From the NCBI RefSeq assembly GCF_020687245.1, contig NZ_JAJEQG010000009.1, forward strand, positions 1 to 64,000: a stretch of 64,000 nt of DNA. The letters are read 5' to 3'. The DNA is from Faecalibacterium longum CLA-AA-H243 (GTDB lineage Bacteria; Bacillota; Clostridia; Oscillospirales; Ruminococcaceae). The notes beneath the pieces are model-generated. The model saw nothing but the letters and a program-made list of their open reading frames with translations, was not told where the DNA came from and ran no database searches. Position numbers and translations under genes: made by a program. Positions 53,007 to 61,275 of the stretch are shown here, in pieces. Within the stretch, counting starts at the first letter, position 1, and each line of letters opens with the position of its first letter.

Positions 53007-53995
53007 GCCGGGCATATCTGGCCTTCACCGCAAAAGGCGAGGCGCTGGCTCGTCGGCTGGCGGAAGCTCTGCCCGGCAGCGTGAGCCGCTGCGGCGGAGA
53101 CGTGACCCTGAAAGGCTGGACGGCGGAGCATTTTGCACAGGATGAGGCCCTGATTTTTGTAGGAGCTGTGGGCATCGCGGTGCGGGCCATCGCGCCCCAC
53201 TGCAAGAGCAAGGCCGCTGACCCGGCGGTGGTGGTCGTGGACGAGGGCGGGAACTTCGCCGTGCCGCTCCTGTCGGGCCATCTGGGCGGTGCCAACGCGC
53301 TGGCCCGGGCGCTGGCAAAAGCGTGCGGCGCGGTGCCGGTCATCACGACGGCCACCGACGTCAACGGCCTCTTCGCCGTGGACCTCTGGGCCAAGGCCCA
53401 GAACTGCGCTGTCCTTGAGCCGGAGCGCATCAAGCGCGTCAGCGGCGCCCTGCTGGCCGGGCAGACGGTCCGGTACTGGTCGCCGTGGCCGGTGGCGGGG
53501 GAGGCCCCCGCCGGCGTGGAAAAAACTGACGCACCCGAAGCCGCCGACTTCGCCCTGACCCTCACGCCGCAGGGCGGGGCGCTTCACCTCGTCCCCCGCA
53601 TCGGGGTGCTGGGGGTGGGGTGCCGCCGCGGCACGACGGCCCAGCAGCTGGAAGAAGCCTTCGCGGCGTTCTGTGCCGCGTCCGGCCTCAGCCCGGCGGC
53701 GGTCTTCGCCGCCGCCAGCATCGACCTGAAAAAAGATGAGCCGGGGCTTGCAGAGTTTTGCAAAGTCCACGGCTGGCCCATCACATTCTATCCGGCCGAC
53801 GAACTGCGGGCCGTGCCGGGACAGTTCACCCCGTCGGCCTTTGTGGCAAGTGTCACCGGCGTGGACAACGTCTGTGAGCGCTCGGCGGTAAAAGCCTCGG
53901 GCGGGACGCTCCTTCTGCCCAAAACGGCAGGCGGCGGCGTGACGCTGGCGCTGGCCGTCCGCCCCTTTGCACCCGATTGGAGGACAGAGCAATGA
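53003..53995 (+). CDS. cbiG: Cobalt-precorrin-5A hydrolase
   Basis: A 330-residue CbiG. The N-terminal domain has AYLAFTAKGEALARRLAEAL, VGAVGIAVRAIAPHCKSKAADPAVVVVDEGGNFAVPLLSGHLGGANALA; the C-terminal domain has PRIGVLGVGCRRGTTAQQLEEAF and VYFYPADEL-type sequence ending SVTGVDNVCERSAVKASG. It opens the delta-lactone and releases acetaldehyde (C20 extrusion), the hallmark of the anaerobic route. Both ends overlap neighbours by 4 nt. Confidence 0.93.
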   Translation: MSRAYLAFTAKGEALARRLAEALPGSVSRCGGDVTLKGWTAEHFAQDEALIFVGAVGIAVRAIAPHCKSKAADPAVVVVDEGGNFAVPLLSGHLGGANALARALAKACGAVPVITTATDVNGLFAVDLWAKAQNCAVLEPERIKRVSGALLAGQTVRYWSPWPVAGEAPAGVEKTDAPEAADFALTLTPQGGALHLVPRIGVLGVGCRRGTTAQQLEEAFAAFCAASGLSPAAVFAAASIDLKKDEPGLAEFCKVHGWPITFYPADELRAVPGQFTPSAFVASVTGVDNVCERSAVKASGGTLLLPKTAGGGVTLALAVRPFAPDWRTEQ

Positions 53996-54735
53996 GTGAG
54001 AGTAAAAAGACCGTGTTCGTCGTGGGGCTTGGCCCCGGCGGCGGACAGTTTCTGACCGTGCAGGCGCAGAGCGCCTTGCAGCAGGCCGAGGTGTTGTGCG
54101 GCTATACGGTCTACATCGACCTTGTGCGCCCCCTCTACCCGGAAAAAGAGTGCTACACCACCGGCATGACCCGGGAGATCGACCGCTGCCGCTGGGCGCT
54201 GGACACCGCCCGAGCGGGTCGGGACGTGGCGCTGGTCTGCTCCGGCGACGCCGGGGTCTACGGCATGGCCAGCCCGCTGCTGGAGCTGGCCGAAGAGTAC
54301 CCGGACGTCAACGTGGAGGTCGTCCCCGGCCTGACCGCCGCCCTCAGCGGCGGGGCGGTGCTGGGTGCGCCGCTGGCCCACGATTTCTGCGTCATCTCGC
54401 TGTCGGACCGTCTCACGCCGTGGGAGGTCATCGAAAAGCGGCTGGTCTGCGCCGCTCAGGGCGATTTCGCACTGGCGCTGTACAATCCCTCGTCCAAGGG
54501 CCGCCCGGACTATCTGCGCCGGGCCGTGGACGTCCTGCTGGCGAACGGCAAAGCCCCGGACACCCTCTGCGGCTATGTGCGGAACATTGGCCGGGAAGGA
54601 CAGGAAAAGCACATCCTGCCTCTCAGCCAGCTCCGGGACACCGAGGTGGATATGTTCACCACCGTCTTTGTGGGCAGCGCCGCCACCCGCGCGCTGAGCG
54701 GGCGGATGGTCACGCCGCGGGGGTACCGCCGATGA
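53992..54735 (+). CDS. cbiH: Cobalt-precorrin-3 C17-methyltransferase
   Basis: A 247-residue SAM methylase. VFVVGLGPGGGQFLTVQAQSAL is the N-terminal loop, GYTVYIDLVRPL, ALVCSGDAGVYGMASPLLEL, VVPGLTAALSGGAVLGAPLAHDFCVISLSD and LYNPSSKGRP are CbiH/CobJ hallmarks. It methylates C17 with ring contraction. ATG at 53992 overlaps cbiG as ATGA, and its stop overlaps cbiJ likewise. Confidence 0.95.
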   Translation: MSESKKTVFVVGLGPGGGQFLTVQAQSALQQAEVLCGYTVYIDLVRPLYPEKECYTTGMTREIDRCRWALDTARAGRDVALVCSGDAGVYGMASPLLELAEEYPDVNVEVVPGLTAALSGGAVLGAPLAHDFCVISLSDRLTPWEVIEKRLVCAAQGDFALALYNPSSKGRPDYLRRAVDVLLANGKAPDTLCGYVRNIGREGQEKHILPLSQLRDTEVDMFTTVFVGSAATRALSGRMVTPRGYRR

Positions 54736-55469
54736 ACGTCGTCGTTTTCAGCGGCACCACCGAGGGGCGGGAGCTTTCCCGCCAGCTGGCGGCGCTGGGC
54801 ATCGAAGTCACCGTCAGCGTGGCCACCCCGCTGGGACAGGAAGAGCAGGGGAGCACCCCCGGCGTCACCGTCCGGTGCGGGCGGCTCCTGCCCGATGAGA
54901 TGGCCGCGCTCTTGGGGGATGCCGCCCTCTGCATCGACGCCACCCACCCCTACGCGGTGGAGGCGACCAAAAACATCAAAGCAGCGGCAGAGAAGGCCGG
55001 GGTAGGATACCTCCGCCTGCTGCGCCCGGCCAGTCCGCTGCCGGAAAACTGTCTCGTCTTTGAGAGCGCAAAGCAGGCAGCCGAGGCGCTGGCCGCAAAA
55101 GAGGGCAACCTTCTATTGGCCACCGGGGCCAAGGAGCTGGCGCAGTTTGCGGCCATCCCGCCCGAGCGGCTCTACCCCCGTGTCCTGCCCACGCTGGAAA
55201 GCATCGCGGCCTGCGAGGCAGCGAATATCCCCCACCGCAACATCATCGCCATGCAGGGCCCCTTCAGCTTTGCCCTCAATCAGGCCATGATGGAACAGTT
55301 CCATATCCGCTGGCTCGTCACAAAGGACGGCGGCGCAGCCGGAGGCTTCGACGAAAAAGCCGCCGCTGCCTCTGCTGCCGGGGCGCAGCTGGTGGTCATC
55401 CGCCGCCCGCCCGAGCAGGGCGAGACGGCTTCCGAGGTGCTGAAACGCTGCAAGGAGATGATAAGATGA
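54732..55469 (+). CDS. cbiJ: Cobalt-precorrin-6A reductase
   Basis: A 245-residue CbiJ/CobK. VVVFSGTTEGRELSRQLAALGIEVTVSVAT is the Rossmann-like start, CIDATHPYAVEATKNI the conserved motif, and IIAMQGPFSFALNQAMMEQFHIRWLVTKDGGAAGGFDEKAAAA the NADPH/substrate end. It reduces the macrocycle with NAD(P)H. ATG at 54732 is set by the ATGA overlap with cbiH although the frame is open far upstream; the stop overlaps cbiE-T. Confidence 0.93.
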   Translation: MNVVVFSGTTEGRELSRQLAALGIEVTVSVATPLGQEEQGSTPGVTVRCGRLLPDEMAALLGDAALCIDATHPYAVEATKNIKAAAEKAGVGYLRLLRPASPLPENCLVFESAKQAAEALAAKEGNLLLATGAKELAQFAAIPPERLYPRVLPTLESIAACEAANIPHRNIIAMQGPFSFALNQAMMEQFHIRWLVTKDGGAAGGFDEKAAAASAAGAQLVVIRRPPEQGETASEVLKRCKEMIR

Positions 55470-56659
55470 ACGTGACACTCATCGGCATGGGCTCCGGCCA
55501 GCCGGAGAACCTGACCCTTCAGGGCCTGGCCGCACTGCGGCAGGCCGACCTCATTCTGGGCGCACGGCGTCTGCTGGCAGTTCTGCCTGCCGGCTGCACC
55601 GAGAACCGCGCCGCCGCCTACCGCCCCGACGAGGTGGCAGAGCTGCTGCAAACTTCCGGCGCAGAGAACGCCGTGCTGGTCTACAGCGGCGACACCGGCT
55701 TTTACTCCGGCGCGTCCTCCATGATGGAAAAGCTGGAGGCCCTCGGCGTCCGCGCCCGGGTGCTGCCCGGCCTTTCCAGCATCCAGCTACTGGCGGCGGC
55801 GCTGGGCCGTCCGTGGCAGGGGTGGAACCTTGTTTCGGCCCATGGCCGCACTTGTGACCCGGTGGCCGAGTGTATGCAGGGCAGACCCACCTTCTTCCTC
55901 ACCGGCGGCAGCGAAGACCCCGCCACCCTCTGCGCCCAGCTGGCGGCAGAGGGCTTCGGGGACGTGCAGGGCGTCGTGGGCCAGTGCCTCGGCACGCCGG
56001 AAGAAAAGCTCTTCCGCGGCAGCGTCAAAGAGCTGGCCGCAGGCCGCTTCAACAGCCTGAGTGTCCTTCTCGTGGAGGCGGCGGAGGTGCTGCCCCGCCG
56101 CGCTCCGGGCCTGCCGGACGAAGCCTTCGAGCGGGGCGACGTCCCCATGACCAAGCAGGAAGTCCGGGCCGCTGTGCTGGCGAAGCTGGCCGTCCGCCCG
56201 GAAGACATCCTGTGGGACGTGGGGGCCGGGACGGGCAGCGTCAGCGTGGAGCTGGCATTGGCCGCGCCCCGGGGCCGGGTGTACGCGGTGGAGTGCAGGC
56301 CGGAGGGCTGTGCGCTCATCAAAGCCAACCGCGAAAAATTCAGGACCCGGAACCTCGTCCTCGTGGAGGGGCTTGCCCCCGCCGCGCTTTCGGACCTGCC
56401 CGCGCCGGACGCTGTTTTCATCGGCGGCAGCAAGGGCAGCCTTGCCGCCATCGTGGACGCCGCGCTGGATAAGAACCCCGACGCCCGCATCTGCGTGTCG
56501 GCCATCGCCCTTGAGAGCCTTTCGGCGGCGGTGGCCGCGCTGACGGCCAAAGGCCGGACCGTGCAGGTGAGCCAGATCGCCGTCAGCCGGGCCAGGGCCG
56601 TGGGCGGACTGCACCTCATGATGGCCCAGAACCCCATCTACCTCATCACAGGAGAATGA
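55466..56659 (+). CDS. cbiET: Cobalt-precorrin-7 C5-/C15-methyltransferase fusion (CbiE-CbiT)
   Basis: A 397-residue fused protein, like CobL. Residues 1-205 are CbiE (LIGMGSGQPENLTLQGLAALRQADLILGARRLL, VLVYSGDTGFYSGASSMMEKL, VLPGLSSIQLLAAALGRPWQGW). From about 228 is CbiT (VPMTKQEVRAAVLAKLAVRPEDILWDVGAGTGSVSVELALAAPRGRVYAVE, a class I SAM fold). It methylates C5 and C15 and removes the C12 acetate carboxyl. One nt separates its stop from the cbiA start. Confidence 0.95.
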   Translation: MNVTLIGMGSGQPENLTLQGLAALRQADLILGARRLLAVLPAGCTENRAAAYRPDEVAELLQTSGAENAVLVYSGDTGFYSGASSMMEKLEALGVRARVLPGLSSIQLLAAALGRPWQGWNLVSAHGRTCDPVAECMQGRPTFFLTGGSEDPATLCAQLAAEGFGDVQGVVGQCLGTPEEKLFRGSVKELAAGRFNSLSVLLVEAAEVLPRRAPGLPDEAFERGDVPMTKQEVRAAVLAKLAVRPEDILWDVGAGTGSVSVELALAAPRGRVYAVECRPEGCALIKANREKFRTRNLVLVEGLAPAALSDLPAPDAVFIGGSKGSLAAIVDAALDKNPDARICVSAIALESLSAAVAALTAKGRTVQVSQIAVSRARAVGGLHLMMAQNPIYLITGE

Positions 56660-56660
56660 C

Positions 56661-58013
56661 ATGATACAGTTTCTGCTGGCGGCGCCCCGCTCGGGCAGCG
56701 GCAAGACCACCATGACCTGCGCCCTGCTCATGGCGCTGAAGCGGCGGGGCTGTGCGCCCTGCGCCTTCAAGAGCGGGCCGGACTACATCGACCCCATGTT
56801 CCACCGGGCCGTGCTGGGGGTGGAGAGCCGCAACCTCGACCTCTTTTTTTCTGCGCCCGAGACGGTGCGCACCCTCTACGCGAAGGGGGCCGCCGGCCAC
56901 GGTGCGGCGGTGTGCGAGGGGGCTATGGGCTTTTACGACGGCCTCGGGGGCGTCAGCGACAGGGCCAGTGCGTGGCATCTGGCCGACACGCTGGGCCTGC
57001 CGGTGCTGCTGGTGGTGGAGCCAAAGGGGCAGAGCCTGACGCTGGCCGCAGAGTTGAAGGGGCTCGACAGCTTCCGCACCCCCAGTCACATCGCAGGCAT
57101 CCTGCTGAACAACTGCACGGCCCGGATGCACGCTCTGCTGGCCCCGATGCTGGAAGAAGAGACGGGCCTGCCGGTGCTGGGCTTTCTGCCGAAACTCCCG
57201 GAGGCCGTCATCGGTTCCCGCCATCTGGGCCTCTACACGGCGGCGGAAGTGGAAAATTTACAGCAGAAGCTGGCCCTTCTGGCCGACGCGGTGGAGGAGC
57301 ACATCGACTGGCCCCGCCTGCTGGCCCTCTGCGAAAAGGAGTCGCCCGTCCTGCCGGTGCAGCCGGAGACGCCTCCGGCCCGCGTCCGCATCGCCGTGGC
57401 GCAGGACGAGGCGTTCTGCTTCGCCTACGCCGAGACGCTGGAAGCCTTCCGGGACGCCGGGGCAGAGGTGGTCTTTTTCAGCCCCCTCCGCGACACGGCT
57501 CTGCCGGAAAACATCGGCGGGCTGTATCTGCCCGGCGGCTACCCGGAACTTCACGCAAGAGAATTGAGTGAAAATACCTCGCTTCTGCGCGAGATAAAGC
57601 AAAAAATCGAGTCCGGTCTGCCCACGGCGGCCGAGTGCGGGGGCTTCCTCTATCTGGGGCGGAGCCTCACGGACGCCGAGGGGCAGAGCTGGCCGATGGT
57701 GGGCGTTCTGCCGGGCGAAGCAAAAGATGCCGGACGTCTCGTCCGCTTCGGCTACGCCGCGCTGAGCGCAGACTCGGACAGTATGCTCTTCCGGGCCGGG
57801 GAGAGCTTTCCCATCCACGAATTCCACCACTGGGATTCCACCGCCAACGGCGTGGCTCTCGTGGCAAAAAAGCCGGTGGGCGGCGCAGAGTGGCGGTGCG
57901 GATCTGTAAACGAGCATTTCTATGCGGGCTTCCCGCATTTGTACTGGGCGGGTACGCCCCTGCCGCAGCGCTTTGCCGCCGCGGCTGAAAATTACAGGAG
58001 AGACCATGACTGA
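56661..58013 (+). CDS. cbiA: Cobyrinate a,c-diamide synthase
   Basis: A 450-residue amidotransferase. APRSGSGKTTMTCALLMALKRRG is the P-loop, CAFKSGPDYIDPMFH and NLDLFF family motifs, CEGAMGFYDG the Walker-B-like region; the C-terminal glutaminase has LPGGYPELHARELSEN and the catalytic cysteine in GLPTAAECGGFLYLG. It amidates side chains a and c of cobyrinate using glutamine and ATP. GGAGAA precedes ATG at 56661; the end overlaps cobT by 8 nt. Confidence 0.95.
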   Translation: MIQFLLAAPRSGSGKTTMTCALLMALKRRGCAPCAFKSGPDYIDPMFHRAVLGVESRNLDLFFSAPETVRTLYAKGAAGHGAAVCEGAMGFYDGLGGVSDRASAWHLADTLGLPVLLVVEPKGQSLTLAAELKGLDSFRTPSHIAGILLNNCTARMHALLAPMLEEETGLPVLGFLPKLPEAVIGSRHLGLYTAAEVENLQQKLALLADAVEEHIDWPRLLALCEKESPVLPVQPETPPARVRIAVAQDEAFCFAYAETLEAFRDAGAEVVFFSPLRDTALPENIGGLYLPGGYPELHARELSENTSLLREIKQKIESGLPTAAECGGFLYLGRSLTDAEGQSWPMVGVLPGEAKDAGRLVRFGYAALSADSDSMLFRAGESFPIHEFHHWDSTANGVALVAKKPVGGAEWRCGSVNEHFYAGFPHLYWAGTPLPQRFAAAAENYRRDHD

Positions 58014-59082
58014 GACAGAACTCGCCGCCCTCTGTGCGGCCATCACGCCGCCGGACGAAGCCGCCCGGGCGGCGGCGCACGCCCACTGGGCCAGCCTTGC
58101 AAAGCCGCTGGGCGGGCTGGGTAGATTGGAAACGACCATCGAGGACGCCGCCGCCCTTACCGGCAGCGCAAAGCTGGATATTTCCCGCCGGGCGGTGCTG
58201 GTGCTCTGCGCCGATAACGGTGTGGTGGCCCAGGGCGTCAGCCAGACCGACAGCAGCGTGACCCGCGCCGTGGCTGAGAACCTCGCCGCCCGCCGCACCA
58301 GCGTCTGCCGGATGGCACAGACCGCCCGGTGCGAGGTGGTGCCGGTGGATATGGGCATCGCGGGCGACCCGGTCCCGGGCGTCCTCGACTGCCGCATCGC
58401 CCCCGGCACAGCGGACTTCACCCTCGGCCCGGCTATGAGCAGGGCTGAAGCTGTGGAGGCCATCGGCAGGGGCATCCGGCTGGTGCAGGAGCAGAAGAAA
58501 GCGGGCGTCGGCCTGCTGGCCACCGGTGAGATGGGCATCGGCAACACCACGACGTCCAGCGCCGTGGCCGCTGTGCTGCTGGGCCAGCCCGTCGAAGTGA
58601 TGACAGGCCGGGGCGCGGGTCTTTCGGACGAGGGACTTGCCCGGAAAATCGATGCTATCCATCGCGGCATCGCAAAAAATCAGCCCGATTCTGCCGACGC
58701 ACTGGACGTGCTGGCGAAGCTGGGCGGTTTCGATATTGCCGGGCTCTGCGGCGTCTTCCTCGGCGGTGCGCTGGAAGGTGTGCCGGTGCTGGCCGACGGT
58801 TTCATCAGCTGTGTGGCGGCGCTCTGCGCTGTCCGGTTCTGCCCGGCAGCGGCCAAGGCTGTTTTTGCAAGCCATTGCTCCACCGAGCCGGCCGCAAAGC
58901 TGGTGCTGAACGCTCTGAACAAAAAAGCCCTCATCACGGCGGGCCTGCATCTGGGCGAAGGCACCGGCGCGGTGGCCGCCATCCCGCTGTGGGACATGGC
59001 GCTGGCCGTCTACGATGGCTGTTATTCCTTTGAAGAGGGCGGCATCGAAGCCTACACGCCGCAGGGGGGTGCGGGATGCTGA
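58006..59082 (+). CDS. cobT: Nicotinate-nucleotide:dimethylbenzimidazole phosphoribosyltransferase
   Basis: A 358-residue CobT. LAKPLGGLGRLETTIEDAA is the N-terminal signature, LVLCADNGVVAQGVSQTDSSVT the DNGV motif, LLATGEMGIGNTTTSSAVAAVLLG and GRGAGLSDEGLARK the phosphate loop, and LHLGEGTGAVAAIPLWDMAL the C-terminal catalytic glutamate. It activates the lower-ligand base as alpha-ribazole phosphate. ATG at 58006 has CAGGAGAG upstream. The base used cannot be read from the sequence. Confidence 0.95.
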   Translation: MTETELAALCAAITPPDEAARAAAHAHWASLAKPLGGLGRLETTIEDAAALTGSAKLDISRRAVLVLCADNGVVAQGVSQTDSSVTRAVAENLAARRTSVCRMAQTARCEVVPVDMGIAGDPVPGVLDCRIAPGTADFTLGPAMSRAEAVEAIGRGIRLVQEQKKAGVGLLATGEMGIGNTTTSSAVAAVLLGQPVEVMTGRGAGLSDEGLARKIDAIHRGIAKNQPDSADALDVLAKLGGFDIAGLCGVFLGGALEGVPVLADGFISCVAALCAVRFCPAAAKAVFASHCSTEPAAKLVLNALNKKALITAGLHLGEGTGAVAAIPLWDMALAVYDGCYSFEEGGIEAYTPQGGAGC

Positions 59083-59600
59083 CGCTGGTGCTCGGCGGCG
59101 CGGCCAGCGGTAAGAGCGCCTACGCCGAGAGCCTTGTGCTCAAGACCGGCCTGCCCCGCTATTACCTCGCCACTATGCAGGTCTGGGATGCCGAGTGCGC
59201 CGCCCGGGTGGAAAAGCACCGGAAAATGCGGGCGCAAAAGCAGTTCGAAACGCTGGAATGCCCGCTCCACCTCGACCGTCTGGCTCTGCCCGGCCGGGGG
59301 ACCGTCCTGCTGGAAGACCTCGGCAACCTCGTCGCCAACGAGCTTTACAGCCCCGGCGGGGCAGGAAAGCACACCGCCGAGGCCGTTTTGACCGGGCTGG
59401 AACGCCTCGCCGCCGGGTGTGATAACCTTATCGTCGTATCGAACGAGGTGTTTAGCGGCGGTGCCGACTACGCAGGCGACACCGACCAGTATCTGCTGGC
59501 GCTGGCGCAGGTGAACAACGCCTTCGCCGCCCGGGCGGACAACGTCTGCCGGGTGGTCTGCGGCCTGCCGGTGTACTACAAAGGAGGAGAAAAGCTGTGA
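59076..59600 (+). CDS. cobU: Adenosylcobinamide kinase/guanylyltransferase
   Basis: A 174-residue CobU. TLVLGGAASGKSAYAESLVL is the P-loop, YYLATMQVWDAECAARVEKHRKMR the second motif with the guanylylated-type histidine region, LLEDLGNLVANELY and LIVVSNEVFSGGADYAGDTDQYLLALAQVNNAFAARADNVCRVVCGLPVYYKG the end. The VSNEV segment lacks the usual GxGxVP and has GGADYAGDT, a variant of the loop. It activates the aminopropanol arm with GTP. Confidence 0.9.
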   Translation: MLTLVLGGAASGKSAYAESLVLKTGLPRYYLATMQVWDAECAARVEKHRKMRAQKQFETLECPLHLDRLALPGRGTVLLEDLGNLVANELYSPGGAGKHTAEAVLTGLERLAAGCDNLIVVSNEVFSGGADYAGDTDQYLLALAQVNNAFAARADNVCRVVCGLPVYYKGGEKL

Positions 59601-60349
59601 CTGTTTTGCAGACCATCGCGGTGGCCTTTGCGATGTTTTCGGCCCTGCCGATGCCGCAGTTCGAGTGGAACGAAAAAAATATGCGGTACGCCATGTGCGC
59701 CTTCCCCCTCATCGGGCTGGTGTGCGGCGTGCTGTGGTGCCTCTGCGGCGTCCTGCCCCTGCCGGGGCTGGCCCGGGCGGCGGCGTTCTGCCTCGTGCCG
59801 GTGGCCGTCACCGGCGGCATCCATCTCGACGGCTACGCCGACACTTCGGACGCCCTCTCGAGCTACGGCGACCGCGAAAAAAAGCTTGAAATCCTGAAAG
59901 ACTCCCACTGTGGGGCCTTCGCTGTCATCCGGCTGTGCTGCTACTTTGTGGCCTACTTCGGACTCTGCGGCAGTGTGCGGTTCACACCCCGGGCGGGCCT
60001 GTGCTGGACGCTGGCGCTGGTGCTGGAGCGGGCGCTGTCGGGCTTTGCCGTGGCGGCGTTCCCGCTGGCGAAAGACACCGGCCTCGCCCATACTTTTGCC
60101 ACAGCGGCCGACAAGCAGACCGTCTGCCGCTTCCTCTGCGGCCTGTCGGCTCTGCTCATCCTGGCGCTGACGGCGCTGGGCGGCGGCGGGCTGGCGGCGG
60201 CGGCGCTTCTGGCGCTGTGGCGCTATTATTTCGTGGCAAAAAAGCAGTTTGGCGGCATCACCGGCGACCTGGCCGGGTGGTTTTTACAGCGGGCCGAGCT
60301 GTGGATGCTGGCGGCGCTGGCCGTCAGCCAGTGGGGAGGAGTGCTGTAA
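59597..60349 (+). CDS. cobS: Adenosylcobinamide-GDP ribazoletransferase (cobalamin synthase)
   Basis: A 250-residue membrane protein with about six helices. FSALPMPQFEWNEKNMRYAMCAFPLIGLVCGVLWCL, then the metal-binding GGIHLDGYADTSDALSSYGDREKKLEILKDSHCGAFAVI and a C-terminal FGGITGDLAGWFLQRAELWMLAAL are CobS motifs (HLDGxxDxxD and G-x-TGD). It joins adenosylcobinamide-GDP and alpha-ribazole in the membrane. It overlaps cobU by 4 nt; the next start follows directly. Confidence 0.95.
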   Translation: MTVLQTIAVAFAMFSALPMPQFEWNEKNMRYAMCAFPLIGLVCGVLWCLCGVLPLPGLARAAAFCLVPVAVTGGIHLDGYADTSDALSSYGDREKKLEILKDSHCGAFAVIRLCCYFVAYFGLCGSVRFTPRAGLCWTLALVLERALSGFAVAAFPLAKDTGLAHTFATAADKQTVCRFLCGLSALLILALTALGGGGLAAAALLALWRYYFVAKKQFGGITGDLAGWFLQRAELWMLAALAVSQWGGVL

Positions 60350-60676
60350 ATGATGTTCATCACAGGGCCGCTCTACAGCGGCAAGCGCACCTTTGCGCGG
60401 AACTTCCGGGGCAGCGTCATCGCCGATGTGCAGGACGCCGCCGCCGAGACTCAGACCCCGGAACAGCTCGAAACGCTGGCCCGGGAGCTGGCGGAATATG
60501 ATATTGTCATCGCCACCGAGGTCGGCGGCGGTGTTGTCCCGATGGATGCTGAGGAGCGCGCCGGGCGGGAGGCCGCCGGACGGCTGGCCTGCCTGCTGGC
60601 AGAGCGCGCCGACTGCGTGGTGCAGATGTTCTGCGGCATCCCGACGGTATTGAAAGGAGAATTACCTCAATGTTGA
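60350..60676 (+). CDS. Mini CobU-like P-loop protein
   Basis: A 108-residue protein. MMFITGPLYSGKRTFARNF is a P-loop (GPLYSGKR) and VIATEVGGGVVPMDAEERAGREAAGRLACLLAERADCVVQMFCGIPTVLKG closely follows the C-terminal half of CobU (SNEVGxGIVP...R..AG..N..LA..AD.V....G.P..LK). The central part of CobU is missing. The classical GGVVP loop absent from the cobU gene at 59076 is present here, so the two may complement each other or this is a second, shortened paralogue. It is held in the operon by a direct junction with cobS and a 7-nt overlap with cobC. Confidence 0.7.
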   Translation: MMFITGPLYSGKRTFARNFRGSVIADVQDAAAETQTPEQLETLARELAEYDIVIATEVGGGVVPMDAEERAGREAAGRLACLLAERADCVVQMFCGIPTVLKGELPQC

Positions 60677-61275
60677 TCTATCTGCTGCGTCACGGCCTGA
60701 CCGAATACAACGCCCAGAAGCGCTATCAGGGCCAGCGCGACATCCCGCTCTCGGCGGAGGGCCTGAGCCAGCTGCGCCGGGCCGACATCGACCCGAAGGT
60801 GGTCTATATCACCCCACTGCAGCGGACGGCCCAGACGGCCCGGGTGCTCTTCCCGGAGGCAGAGCTTGTGGTCGTGAAGGACCTGCAGGAGATGTGCTTC
60901 GGCAGCTTCGAGGGCAAAAACTACGTCGAGATGGAGCACGACGCCGATTATCAGGCGTGGGTGCAGGCCAACTGCGAGAGCAAATGCCCCGACGGTGAGC
61001 GGAAGGACGACTTCTCGAACCGCATCTGCAGCGCCTTCTCTGCTCTGGTGGACAAGGCGCTGGCCGACGGCGAAGAGCTGCTGGTCATCCTGGCCCACGG
61101 CGGCACCCAGATGGCGGCCATGGAGCGGTACGCCCTGCCCAGGCGCGGTTATTATGCGTGGTGCGGCCCCAACGCGGGCGGCTATGTGCTGGATGCCGCC
61201 GACTGGGCCGAGAAGCGCCAGCTCCGCCTCGTGAAGACCGTGCAGTACACGAAAGACGCGGAGGCCGGCGTATGA
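60670..61275 (+). CDS. cobC: Histidine phosphatase, probable alpha-ribazole phosphatase
   Basis: A 201-residue phosphoglycerate-mutase-like phosphatase. LIYLLRHGLTEYNAQKRYQGQRDIPLS contains the RHG catalytic histidine (residue 8), ITPLQRTAQTARVLF, DLQEMCFGSFEGKNY (the acid E) and LLVILAHGGTQMAAM the second histidine. Its position between cobS and cbiB supports dephosphorylation of alpha-ribazole phosphate or cobalamin phosphate. GGAGAA precedes the start; stop and cbiB start overlap as ATGA. Confidence 0.85.
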   Translation: MLIYLLRHGLTEYNAQKRYQGQRDIPLSAEGLSQLRRADIDPKVVYITPLQRTAQTARVLFPEAELVVVKDLQEMCFGSFEGKNYVEMEHDADYQAWVQANCESKCPDGERKDDFSNRICSAFSALVDKALADGEELLVILAHGGTQMAAMERYALPRRGYYAWCGPNAGGYVLDAADWAEKRQLRLVKTVQYTKDAEAGV

